The notes under the pieces were generated by a model. That model was not told the DNA's origin. It ran no database searches and worked only from the letters and a program-made list of their open reading frames with translations. From assembly GCA_030642885.1 (NCBI GenBank), contig DAOWMX010000005.1, positions 1 through 23,101 on the forward strand: a stretch of 23,101 nucleotides of DNA, in the 5' to 3' direction. The position numbers and the translations under genes were made by a program. The stretch is from Anaerolineales bacterium (lineage in GTDB: Bacteria > Chloroflexota > Anaerolineae > Anaerolineales > E44-bin32). Positions 1-7,026 of the stretch are shown here, piece after piece; position 1 is the stretch's first letter, and the number at the start of each line of letters is the position of its first letter.

Positions 1-184
1 GGTCGACCCCGATCTCAATCGGGCGGTCAAACGCGATCGTTGCAAAATGCCCATCACCACAACCTACATCGAGAGTCGGTGACGGGAGATCCAGGCCTTC
101 GTAGTAGCTGGCTTCAATCGCACGGAGAAGTGCCCGGAAGTACGGTAGATCACGCAGATGCAGCCAAAAATAGTCTTTCGTCAT
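1..184 (-). CDS. Class I SAM-dependent methyltransferase, N-terminal part
   Basis: Only the first 61 codons lie in the window; the reading frame stays open to the left edge, so the C-terminus is missing. Read on the minus strand from the ATG at 184, the protein begins MTKDYFWLHLRDLPYF and reaches LDVGCGDGHFATIAF at about residues 38-52. That is the glycine-rich SAM-binding motif I of class I methyltransferases. It is followed by IEIGVD, the end of strand 2 with its acidic residue. The start lies 13 nt after the stop of the glycosyltransferase gene on the same strand, so it is probably the third gene of that operon. No strong Shine-Dalgarno is visible. The substrate cannot be told from this fragment; a sugar, lipid or glycan acceptor is inferred from the neighbours only. 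Confidence 0.8.
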   Translation of the reverse strand, partial: MTKDYFWLHLRDLPYFRALLRAIEASYYEGLDLPSPTLDVGCGDGHFATIAFDRPIEIGVD

Positions 185-197
185 GTACTTTTGAGTT

Positions 198-1352
198 TCA
201 CACTTTCGAAATTAATTCGGCATAGATGGTTTCATACTTTGCCGATACAACTTCGCTTGAGTATTGAGCCATGACGCTGACACGGTCGCGTCTATAATCC
301 GCAGGATTCCTGAGGATCTGGAGAAGGGCAGCGGCCAGCTCTTCCGCATCCCCAGGATGGAATGTTAAACCCATACCCGTTGCCGTAGTAGGCTGCCGGA
401 CTCCGGGGAGGTCGCTGGCCACAACCGGGGTTCCCGAGAGCATCGATTCCACCTGAACCATCCCGAAACTCTCCGTGCTGTTTAAGCTGGGGAGCACCGT
501 AACATCGCACATCTTAAAGAAAGCCGCAAACTCACTCTGCTCGAGATTTCCTAAGAAAGCCCAATGGTCACCAAGCGCCTCAATCTGTGGGAGAAGGCGG
601 AGGCGGTATGCTTCCTCGCCCAATACATTTTCATGCTGACCAACATAAAGAACGCGGGCGCTCGGCATTTCTTTAAGAACGATCGGCATCGCCTGGGCGA
701 GCACCTCGGCACCTTTCTCTGTTGCCAAACGTGCGGCCATGCCAATTACAGGATGCCCTTGGACAATATTGAAGCGTTCGCGCATGGATTGGACGACGAG
801 TGGATCCGGTTCGGGCATTTCGATCGGAGGCGGTATAACTTCAACCTTATCGAGCCTTTTATTTAGAATCGACGATTCTTCCGCATAATCCCGCGAGTTA
901 ACAACGATCACATTCGCGGTTTTTGTCGAAATCTTATTCGCCAAATTTGAGACCCAATTTGCGACCGTGTTTAAAGGTGAGGAGGGCAGCAGGAGATCGC
1001 AATGATAGGTCATCACTACGGGCACGCCAAAGGCGCGCCCAAGAAGCGAAAGAGGAGCGGCTTCGAGCTGCGGGACATGCAAGTGAAGGATGTTATGCTT
1101 AGGGATCAAACGCACAGCTTGGTAGAGGAAAGTTGGCATGATCGGTCCCTTGCTGACAAAAAAAGAAACGGGCACCCGCCTGATATCCACACCCTCCATT
1201 TTTTCAAGCGGTTGAAGAGATTGCTCATATTGCGAAGTCAAGACCGTCACCTGGTGCCCGTGAGAAACAAGCATTCGCGCCAGGCGTTCCGTGTATATCG
1301 TCAGACCGGAAAAATGAGGGCGATAGTAATAAAGTGTGGTTAAAATGCGCAT
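198..1352 (-). CDS. GT4-family glycosyltransferase
   Basis: A 384-residue GT-B fold glycosyltransferase, normal length for family GT4. The N-terminus MRILTTLYYYRPHFSG with the following glycine-rich loop is the acceptor-domain start. VVMTYHCDLLLP lies near residues 113-123. GMAARLATEKG near 204-214 opens the nucleotide-sugar domain. The retaining-enzyme EX7E signature is present as ESFGMVQVE (E294 and E302), followed by GTPVVASDLPGV. An in-frame ATG exists 27 codons upstream, but it lies inside the preceding gene, whose TGA ends at 1354. The ATG at 1352 comes just one nucleotide after that stop and gives the typical family N-terminus, so I chose it. It is translated with the upstream flippase-like gene and followed by a methyltransferase. 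Likely role: transfer of a sugar to a lipid or polysaccharide at the inner face of the membrane. Donor and acceptor are unknown. Confidence 0.9.
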   Translation of the reverse strand: MRILTTLYYYRPHFSGLTIYTERLARMLVSHGHQVTVLTSQYEQSLQPLEKMEGVDIRRVPVSFFVSKGPIMPTFLYQAVRLIPKHNILHLHVPQLEAAPLSLLGRAFGVPVVMTYHCDLLLPSSPLNTVANWVSNLANKISTKTANVIVVNSRDYAEESSILNKRLDKVEVIPPPIEMPEPDPLVVQSMRERFNIVQGHPVIGMAARLATEKGAEVLAQAMPIVLKEMPSARVLYVGQHENVLGEEAYRLRLLPQIEALGDHWAFLGNLEQSEFAAFFKMCDVTVLPSLNSTESFGMVQVESMLSGTPVVASDLPGVRQPTTATGMGLTFHPGDAEELAAALLQILRNPADYRRDRVSVMAQYSSEVVSAKYETIYAELISKV

Positions 1353-1353
1353 A

Positions 1354-2364
1354 TCAACCCGCTTGTTGGGCCGAGCCAGTGGAGAGCCACTTGCGAATAT
1401 CCCGGTACAACCCCGAAATCGTCTCTCCTTCATTCATTAAAGCAATGAAACCGAAGAGAGATCCTAATGAATAAACCATTCCATGAATGGTGAGCGAGAT
1501 GGCCAGAGCCTCCGCTGTTGGAACACCAAACACAGATAGCGCCAATACTCCTGCTGCCTCAAACACGCCGAAATAACCCGGCACTGATGGGATGGCTCCA
1601 CCAAGCAATGTTATCGTTAACATGAAGAACGCCCAGATCCATTCCGCCTCGGGGATAAGAGCTTTCATGATCAGCCAATACTCCACCCCGGCGAGAGTCC
1701 ACGTGAGCAACATCCAACCAAGGCTCGTGAAAAACAAGCGTGGATCTTGAAGCGCCTGCAAGCCTTGCTGTGCGCGTTCCCAAGTCGGCATCCAACGCTT
1801 TTCACCTCCAGGAAGCCGGCTGACAACGCTTTCTATCCAATCAGGTTTGCGGACCAGAAGCCAAAGGACGGCAATAATTACAGACAGGACAACAGCGATG
1901 GATAATCCAGTGCGTGGTGCGTTTGGAAAGCCGGCGACATGAGGAAGCAGTGCAAAAAGCAAACCTAAGGCAATCGCGAGATCAAACAACCGTTCAACAA
2001 GGATTGAGGAGAGGACTGATAATATCGATCCTCCTGGATGCCGACCCAGTAGAACTGCCCGCCCCACCTCACCCAGGCGCCACGGGAGAACGTTGTTTAG
2101 GAGATAGCCTTCATTAAGCGCGGCAAGTACACGACCGAAGCCATACTTGTTATTCAATATTGTTTTCCATGCCGCCGTACGCGCCAACATGGAAGCAAGG
2201 TAAACAACGACCGCGAGAAGTAAGAAGCGCGCATCCATCCGTTTTAACGCCGCGAGAAGCGGTTCCCAGCCAGCCCAGCGTAGGACCAGGTACAGCGCTA
2301 CAGCGCTGATGAGTATTCCCAGTAGGAGGCCAAGAAATCTGCGCGAGTTTTGTGACATCGACAT
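1354..2364 (-). CDS. UPF0104 / lysylphosphatidylglycerol-synthase-like integral membrane protein
   Basis: About 336 residues with several hydrophobic helices. The N-terminal FLGLLLGILISAVALYLVL is the first membrane segment. The family signature around NNVLPWRLGEVGRAVLLG, then SSILVERLFDLAIALGLLF, marks the UPF0104 family (also labelled the flippase-like domain of lysylphosphatidylglycerol synthase, related to AglD). GGAIPSVPGYFGVFEAAG near the C-terminus is also typical. The soluble aminoacyl-transferase domain of MprF is absent. Such proteins often sit beside glycosyltransferases and are thought to act in glycolipid or polysaccharide assembly, which fits the glycosyltransferase one nucleotide downstream. 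Starts are possible at 2418, 2364 and 2358. I prefer 2364 because a TATAAT box lies 9 nt upstream of it and inside the longer version. The exact start is uncertain. Confidence 0.85.
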   Translation of the reverse strand: MSMSQNSRRFLGLLLGILISAVALYLVLRWAGWEPLLAALKRMDARFLLLAVVVYLASMLARTAAWKTILNNKYGFGRVLAALNEGYLLNNVLPWRLGEVGRAVLLGRHPGGSILSVLSSILVERLFDLAIALGLLFALLPHVAGFPNAPRTGLSIAVVLSVIIAVLWLLVRKPDWIESVVSRLPGGEKRWMPTWERAQQGLQALQDPRLFFTSLGWMLLTWTLAGVEYWLIMKALIPEAEWIWAFFMLTITLLGGAIPSVPGYFGVFEAAGVLALSVFGVPTAEALAISLTIHGMVYSLGSLFGFIALMNEGETISGLYRDIRKWLSTGSAQQAG

Positions 2365-2373
2365 CAGGCGAGG

Positions 2374-2379
2374 ATTATA
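2374..2379 (-). promoter_or_regulatory. -10 box (TATAAT) of the flippase-GT-methyltransferase operon
   Basis: A perfect TATAAT read on the minus strand sits 9 nt before the ATG at 2364. No good -35 hexamer is seen 16-18 nt upstream. Transcription would start within a few nucleotides of the start codon, so the mRNA may be leaderless. Inference from sequence only. Confidence 0.5.
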
Positions 2380-2514
2380 CCCCGTTGATGATGCGGGCAC
2401 CGTTTTTCGTACATGCAAACCACGCTTGGGCCATTTCGTCCATCTTCAAGCATCCACTCCTTCCAAGTGATCGGAGAACGACCTTCTCATTATGATTCTC
2501 TGGCAGAATGTTAT

Positions 2515-3291
2515 TCAAGATGGGAATACAGCCTCCAGCAAGTCATCTGTGCTTCGTGCTTGCGCGTCTTTTCGCAGCCATGCTAAGAACTCGATATTCC
2601 CCTTCGGGCCTCGCAAAGGCGAACAAATGAGCCCCTGAGGCGCAAGCGAGAGCTTAATGGCAAAATCCAGGACTCGCTGGGTTACATCGCGATGCACAGC
2701 GGGATCGCGAACAACCCCACCCTTTCCGACTCGATCTGGCCCAGCTTCAAACTGCGGTTTGATTAAAGCGATCACATCCCCCTCTGGCTCCAACCATCCA
2801 ACGACAACCGGGAGCAGCTTCCGGAGTGAGATAAAGGAAACATCTATCGTTACAAGATGGACACGCTCAGGAAGTGCTTCCAAATAACGAGCGTTCGTCT
2901 TCTCCATCACCACAACACGGGCGTCGTTCCGTAATTTCCAATGCAGCAGCCCCTTCCCCACGTCGATCGTATACACACGCGCGGCCCCGTGTTGCAGGAG
3001 ACAATCGGTGAACCCTCCGGTGGAAGCACCGACATCGGCACACAGTCGACCCTCCACGGTCACCGCAAATGTCTCCATAGCTGCTTGTAATTTCTCTCCT
3101 CCGCGTGAGACAAATCGTGGTCCGGAGGCTACCTCGATCAACATCCCCGGTTCTGCCTTTTGAGATGCTTTATGAATCAACTGTCCCTCTACTCGAACGA
3201 GTCCAGCCATGATCAATTTTTGCGCCGTGGAACGGCTTTCGGCGAGACCACGGTCAACGAGAAGAAGATCGATGCGTTTCTTGCTGGACAT
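2515..3291 (-). CDS. tlyA: TlyA family 16S/23S rRNA 2'-O-methyltransferase (hemolysin A family)
   Basis: 258 residues, the usual TlyA length. Residues about 4-60 form an S4 RNA-binding domain (RIDLLLVDRGLAESRSTAQK, then LVRVEGQLIHKASQKAEPG). RFVSRGGEKL at 59-68 is the conserved linker to the Rossmann methyltransferase domain. That domain shows the SAM motif ADVGASTGGFTDCLLQHGA at about 85-103, VYTIDVGKGLLHWKLR, and VTIDVSFISLRKLLP. KPQFEAGPDRVGKGGVVRD follows, as in TlyA/FtsJ-like enzymes. Family members methylate the 2'-O of a cytidine in 16S (and in some species 23S) rRNA; the target here is not testable from sequence. The gene is divergent from the prenyltransferase at 3406 and probably a single-gene unit. 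It lacks a Shine-Dalgarno but has a TACAAT box 7 nt before its ATG. Confidence 0.93.
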   Translation of the reverse strand: MSSKKRIDLLLVDRGLAESRSTAQKLIMAGLVRVEGQLIHKASQKAEPGMLIEVASGPRFVSRGGEKLQAAMETFAVTVEGRLCADVGASTGGFTDCLLQHGAARVYTIDVGKGLLHWKLRNDARVVVMEKTNARYLEALPERVHLVTIDVSFISLRKLLPVVVGWLEPEGDVIALIKPQFEAGPDRVGKGGVVRDPAVHRDVTQRVLDFAIKLSLAPQGLICSPLRGPKGNIEFLAWLRKDAQARSTDDLLEAVFPS

Positions 3292-3298
3292 AATCCCG

Positions 3299-3304
3299 AT
3301 TGTA
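3299..3304 (-). promoter_or_regulatory. -10 box (TACAAT) for tlyA, adjacent to the start codon
   Basis: Minus-strand TACAAT separated by 7 nt (CGGGATT) from the tlyA ATG at 3291. There is no purine-rich ribosome site in between. This spacing would put the transcription start at or next to the ATG. The -35 region is not convincing. Confidence 0.5.
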
Positions 3305-3369
3305 CTTCAATCCGCACGTTCAACCCATTTTCAGGATGGGCACATCATGTGATCCGTGTGACCCCTCTC

Positions 3370-3398
3370 TTGCCCCCTCCTGAGGTTCCTGCTATCAT
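3370..3398 (+). promoter_or_regulatory. Sigma-70-like promoter for the isoprenoid operon
   Basis: TTGCCC at 3370-3375 and TATCAT at 3393-3398 are separated by exactly 17 nt. The TATCAT ends 7 nt before the ATG at 3406, and no Shine-Dalgarno lies in that gap, so a leaderless transcript is the simplest reading. The box lies back to back with the tlyA promoter in the 114-nt divergent spacer. Confidence 0.55.
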
Positions 3399-3405
3399 GC
3401 GGCCC

Positions 3406-4278
3406 ATGCTCAAAAATCTATTGAAGGCCATGCGGCCCAAGCAATGGGTCAAGAACGGCATAATATTCACGGCACTTGTTTTCGATCAGCAATTATTAAA
3501 CCTATCGTCCTTCCTAAGAACCTTTGGAGGGTTTTTAATATTCTGTTTGGGAGCAAGTGCGGTCTATCTCATCAATGACCTCGCTGACCTCGAACAAGAC
3601 CGGCAGCACCCTGTGAAGCGAACACGCCCGCTCGCCTCAGGAAAACTCTCAAAGAAGGTCGCGACAGTTGCCGCGATTCTCTTCTCGGTCACAGCCCTCG
3701 GTCTCGGATTCTGGCTCGAAATCAAGTTCGGTCTCATCCTCCTTACTTATATGGTTTTGAACTTGTTATATTCTTTCTACCTCAAACACATCCCTATCAT
3801 CGATGTCCTTACCATCGCCGCCGGCTTTGTCCTCCGTGTAGCGGCCGGAGTAGTGCTCATCACGGTTCAGCGATTTTCCCCTTGGATGTATGTATGTGTT
3901 ACTTTGCTCTCACTTTTCATGGGTTTGGGGAAGAGGCGCGCAGAGATGGTTCTATTAGCGGACGATGCGAATTCTCATCGACGCGTGTTGGATGGCTACA
4001 CTCTCTCGTTCATCGATCACCTGCTTTCGATTGTCTCTAGTACAACGATTCTCGCATACTGTCTCTATACCTTCTCCGCAGAGAATCTCCCTGGTAATCA
4101 CTTAATGATGTTGACGATCCCCTTTGTAATCTATGGGATCTTCCGCTATCTATTTCTTATCCATGTTAAAGCTGAAGGTGGCGCACCGGAAGAACTCCTT
4201 CTTTCTGATAAACCACTCATGGTAACGGTTGTACTCTGGGGTTTAACCGCCGTTACCATCTTATACACCTCCCTATGA
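3406..4278 (+). CDS. UbiA-family prenyltransferase, decaprenyl-phosphate phosphoribosyltransferase-like
   Basis: From the ATG at 3406 the protein is 290 residues of mostly membrane helices. It opens with a cytoplasmic MLKNLLKAMRPKQWVKNGI, typical of the DPPR-synthase branch (RPxQWVKN). The first Asp-rich motif is NDLADLEQDRQHP (N57, D58, D61, D65), which binds Mg2+ and diphosphate; KRTRPLASGKL follows. YSFYLKHIPIIDVLTIAAGFVLRVAAG and GLGKRRAEM also match this branch. Relatives join a polyprenyl phosphate to phosphoribosyl diphosphate or another acceptor; the substrate here is inferred. The frame is open back to 3160, but that stretch overlaps tlyA antisense and contains the promoter, so I do not use it. 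An ATG at 3397 is a less likely alternative. Its stop overlaps the mevalonate kinase start (ATGA), placing it in an isoprenoid operon. Confidence 0.88.
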   Translation: MLKNLLKAMRPKQWVKNGIIFTALVFDQQLLNLSSFLRTFGGFLIFCLGASAVYLINDLADLEQDRQHPVKRTRPLASGKLSKKVATVAAILFSVTALGLGFWLEIKFGLILLTYMVLNLLYSFYLKHIPIIDVLTIAAGFVLRVAAGVVLITVQRFSPWMYVCVTLLSLFMGLGKRRAEMVLLADDANSHRRVLDGYTLSFIDHLLSIVSSTTILAYCLYTFSAENLPGNHLMMLTIPFVIYGIFRYLFLIHVKAEGGAPEELLLSDKPLMVTVVLWGLTAVTILYTSL

Positions 4279-5207
4279 CCCTGGCCAGCGCTTCTGGCAA
4301 AGCTATACTCTTCGGAGAACATGCGGTCGTTTACGGCCAACCCGCAATAGCTGTCCCTCTTTCCCACCTCCGTACAACCGTTCAAGTCGAAAGCCTCGAT
4401 CCAGGAACTACGGGTGTTCTCCTCGACGCACCCGACATTAACCAGTCTTATTGGCTGCACGAAGCGGCCGGGGACGATCCATTGGCATCCGCAGTGCGCC
4501 TTACGCTTGATGAGCTCGGTGTGGAAGCGCCTGTAGATATCCATCTGACGATCCAATCACAACTCCCCATTGCTTCGGGGCTCGGATCAAGCGCGGCCGC
4601 CTCGGTCGCCGTCATCCGTGCTTTGAGCGCCCACCTGGCGAAACCACTCGAAGTTGAAACGGTCTCCAAGATCGCTTACACAATCGAGTGCATCCATCAC
4701 GGCACACCATCCGGGATCGACAACACCGTAGTCGCCTACGAAAAACCGGTCTACTTCATTCGCGAACACAAACCAGAGCTCATCCCCATTTCCACGTCAC
4801 TCAATCTGATTATTGGGGACACAGGCGTGGCGATGAGAACCACCATACCGGTGAACCTGCTGTGTGAGCGCTGGGAAAAAGACCCGGGGACATACGGGGG
4901 ATGGTTCGAAGAGATTGGCGAAATCGTAATAAAAGCCCGTACAATGTTAGAAACGGGCTCTATCGATTCTTTGGGTGATCTGATGGATCAAAACCAGACG
5001 TTGCTGGAAGATATGGGTCTTAGTTCTTTTGAACTTCAACGTCTCATCAGAGCAGCTCGCAAGGCAGGCGCTTTAGGCGCCAAACTTTCTGGTGCAGGAA
5101 TGGGCGGCATCATGCTCGCACTTGTTGAGCCGGATACCGCGAAAATCGTTGAAACCGCTCTTAAAAAAGCCGGAGCAAAACAGGTTTTCATTACAGAGGT
5201 GGACTGA
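4275..5207 (+). CDS. mvk: Mevalonate kinase (GHMP kinase family)
   Basis: 310 residues, typical for bacterial or archaeal mevalonate kinase. It phosphorylates mevalonate to 5-phosphomevalonate with ATP. Visible motifs: GKAILFGEHAVVYGQPAIAVPL at residues 8-29, the ATP loop PIASGLGSSAAAS at 98-110, GTPSGIDNTVVAY at 143-155 (D149 is the expected catalytic base), and GAKLSGAGMGGIMLAL near 268-283. The ATG overlaps the preceding TGA by ATGA, and the gene's own TGA overlaps the next ATG as TGATG, so translational coupling across three genes is likely. No independent Shine-Dalgarno is seen. Together with the isopentenyl phosphate kinase downstream it supplies the start and end of the alternative mevalonate route; the decarboxylase between them is not in the window. 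Confidence 0.95.
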   Translation: MTLASASGKAILFGEHAVVYGQPAIAVPLSHLRTTVQVESLDPGTTGVLLDAPDINQSYWLHEAAGDDPLASAVRLTLDELGVEAPVDIHLTIQSQLPIASGLGSSAAASVAVIRALSAHLAKPLEVETVSKIAYTIECIHHGTPSGIDNTVVAYEKPVYFIREHKPELIPISTSLNLIIGDTGVAMRTTIPVNLLCERWEKDPGTYGGWFEEIGEIVIKARTMLETGSIDSLGDLMDQNQTLLEDMGLSSFELQRLIRAARKAGALGAKLSGAGMGGIMLALVEPDTAKIVETALKKAGAKQVFITEVD

Positions 5208-5980
5208 TGATTTTCCTCAAGCTTGGCGGCTCACTGATCACAGAGAAATCACAGACCGAAACCGCTCGCCTGGAGGTGATTGACAGGTTGGCCACTGAGA
5301 TCCAGGATGTTCGCCGGGAGAACCCAGAATTAACGATCCTTCTCGGACACGGTTCTGGGTCTTTTGGCCACCATGCTGCCGCGAAATTCGGCACCCACCA
5401 CGGCGCATCGACAACTGAGGATTGGAAAGGGGTCGCCGCGGTCTGGAAAGCAGCTAATAAGCTGCACCGGTTCGTTATGGATTCACTGCTGGCGGCTGGT
5501 CTGCCGGTCATCTCTTTCCCGCCTTCTGCTTCTGCTCTCGCACAGGACGGTGAGTTGATAAGCCTCTCAATTCAACCTATTCAACTAGCGTTATCAAAAG
5601 GTTTGATCCCCGTAACCCATGGAGACGTAGTGTTCGATGAAACCAGAGGAGCAACGATCGCTTCGACTGAAGCCATCTTTTCCTATTTAACCGAGACAAT
5701 AAAACCCAGCCGTATCTTGCTTACAGGTCTTACTCCCGGTGTATACGACCGTTCCGGGGAGATCCTGCCCTCAATCTCCCAGGCCGAATTTGCCGAACTC
5801 GTTTTCGCAGATGATGAGCCACTGGATGTTACCGGCGGTATGAAAATGAAAGTCAAATACGCGCTGGCGTTCTCAAAGCAATTTCCGGGCGTTGAAGTTC
5901 GCATCTTTTCTGGCGAGGTTCCCGGCCACCTACGAGATGTACTCCTCGGCTCACCGAAGGGGACTCTAATCACGCATTAA
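5207..5980 (+). CDS. ipk: Isopentenyl phosphate kinase
   Basis: 257 residues of the amino-acid-kinase fold. It phosphorylates isopentenyl phosphate to isopentenyl diphosphate. The N-terminal MIFLKLGGSLIT holds K5 and the glycine loop. LLGHGSGSFGHHAAAKFG at 45-62 contains the IPK-specific histidine pair (H55, H56); the family uses one histidine here to distinguish isopentenyl phosphate from acyl phosphates. VTHGDVVFD, ILLTGLTPGVYD and DVTGGMKMKV complete the kinase signature. The start shares one base with the mevalonate kinase stop (TGATG). In Roseiflexus (Chloroflexota) IPK works with a phosphomevalonate decarboxylase in an archaeal-type mevalonate pathway, and the gene pair here fits that scheme. 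Last gene of the operon; I see no clear terminator after it. Confidence 0.95.
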   Translation: MIFLKLGGSLITEKSQTETARLEVIDRLATEIQDVRRENPELTILLGHGSGSFGHHAAAKFGTHHGASTTEDWKGVAAVWKAANKLHRFVMDSLLAAGLPVISFPPSASALAQDGELISLSIQPIQLALSKGLIPVTHGDVVFDETRGATIASTEAIFSYLTETIKPSRILLTGLTPGVYDRSGEILPSISQAEFAELVFADDEPLDVTGGMKMKVKYALAFSKQFPGVEVRIFSGEVPGHLRDVLLGSPKGTLITH

Positions 5981-6120
5981 CAGCCTTATCCGTCATCAGA
6001 GCAATCCGTCGCTACAATTCAGGTGGGAAAACACGTCCACTTCAGGGAAGGACGTAACTTGATATCCATAACCGATTGCTCTAGACTCCGACCAATAACT
6101 TAATAAATATACAATTCATG

Positions 6121-6126
6121 AGGAGG
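6121..6126 (+). promoter_or_regulatory. Shine-Dalgarno AGGAGG of the panB-like gene
   Basis: AGGAGG lies 6 nt before the ATG at 6133 and decides against the in-frame ATG at 6118, which would place this site inside the coding region. An AT-rich stretch with TACAAT at 6110-6115 just upstream may be the promoter, but a matching -35 is not seen. Confidence 0.75.
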
Positions 6127-6132
6127 TCGAGA

Positions 6133-6990
6133 ATGAGTGAACGCAAAAAGGTCACGCTGCGAACATTGTTTAAAAAGGTTGAGGATGGCGTGCCAATCAC
6201 AATGCTGACGTGCTACGACTACCCGACCGCCCACTTCCAGGAGCAGGCAGAAGTCGACATGATTCTAGTTGGAGATAGCCTGGGCATGACCATGCTGGGC
6301 TATGATTCAACGTTGCCGGTGACCATGAACGACATGATTCGGCATACGCAGGCAGTCCGGCGCGGTTCACCTAATGGCTGGTTGATCGGCGATATGCCCT
6401 ATATGAGCTATCAACCGAGTGTGGAGACGGCCATACGCAGCGCTGGCAGGTTCATGGCAGAAGCCAGCTGTGATGCCATCAAGCTTGAGGGAGGAGCCGA
6501 GATCGTCCCGCAGATTAAGGGCATCCTGGCTGCTGGGATCCCGGTGATGGGACACCTGGGTTTGACTCCACAGAGCGTAAGTGCTTTAGGCGGTTTTCGT
6601 GTCCAGGGGAAAGGCGCTGTACAGGCGAAGAAGATCATGGACGACGCCAAAGCACTTGAGGAAGCGGGCGTCTTTGCCATCCTATTTGAGATGATCCCGA
6701 ATCGTCTGAGCACTTTGATCACCGAGCGCATGGAGACATGCTTTAATATCAGCCTGGGCTCAGGTCCCGATGCTCATGGGCAATTGCTAATTTACCATGA
6801 TATGTTCGGCCTCTATCCGAAATTCAAGCCGCGGATGGCGAAGGTCTACGCTGATGCCGGGAAAATCATCACCGATGGCTTGAAAGAGTATGTTGACGAA
6901 GTGAAAAACAAAACCTTCCCTCAGCCAGAAAATTGGTTTGGGATCACCGACGAAGAGTATGACGAGTTGATGAAACTAATCAAGGGCTAA
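6133..6990 (+). CDS. panB: 3-methyl-2-oxobutanoate hydroxymethyltransferase (PanB) or divergent PanB-like enzyme
   Basis: 285 residues of the PanB TIM-barrel family, which transfers a hydroxymethyl group from methylenetetrahydrofolate to a 2-oxoacid (ketopantoate synthesis for CoA). Metal ligands are conserved: D48 in VGDSLGM, D87 in GDMPY, E119 in KLEGG. GYDSTLPVTMNDMIRHT, GHLGLTPQSV and GGFRVQGK are classic. The proposed catalytic glutamate is kept (E186) but in LFEMIPNRLS rather than the usual LECVP. The usual IPTIGIGAG stretch reads CFNISLGSGPDAHGQ. About 16 residues (ITDEEYDELMKLIKG) extend past the normal end. The next gene is not panC or panD but an unassigned enzyme-like protein 36 nt downstream. 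Standard PanB is the default call; an altered substrate is possible. A strong Shine-Dalgarno supports the start. Confidence 0.85.
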   Translation: MSERKKVTLRTLFKKVEDGVPITMLTCYDYPTAHFQEQAEVDMILVGDSLGMTMLGYDSTLPVTMNDMIRHTQAVRRGSPNGWLIGDMPYMSYQPSVETAIRSAGRFMAEASCDAIKLEGGAEIVPQIKGILAAGIPVMGHLGLTPQSVSALGGFRVQGKGAVQAKKIMDDAKALEEAGVFAILFEMIPNRLSTLITERMETCFNISLGSGPDAHGQLLIYHDMFGLYPKFKPRMAKVYADAGKIITDGLKEYVDEVKNKTFPQPENWFGITDEEYDELMKLIKG

Positions 6991-7026
6991 TCTAGAGAAT
7001 GTACGCTTAGAAAAGGAGTAAATTCT

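Noticed and set aside
3160..3405. N-terminal extension of the prenyltransferase
   Set aside because: The extension is antisense to tlyA and contains the promoter boxes of both divergent genes; family members start with the MRPKQWVKN region near the N-terminus.
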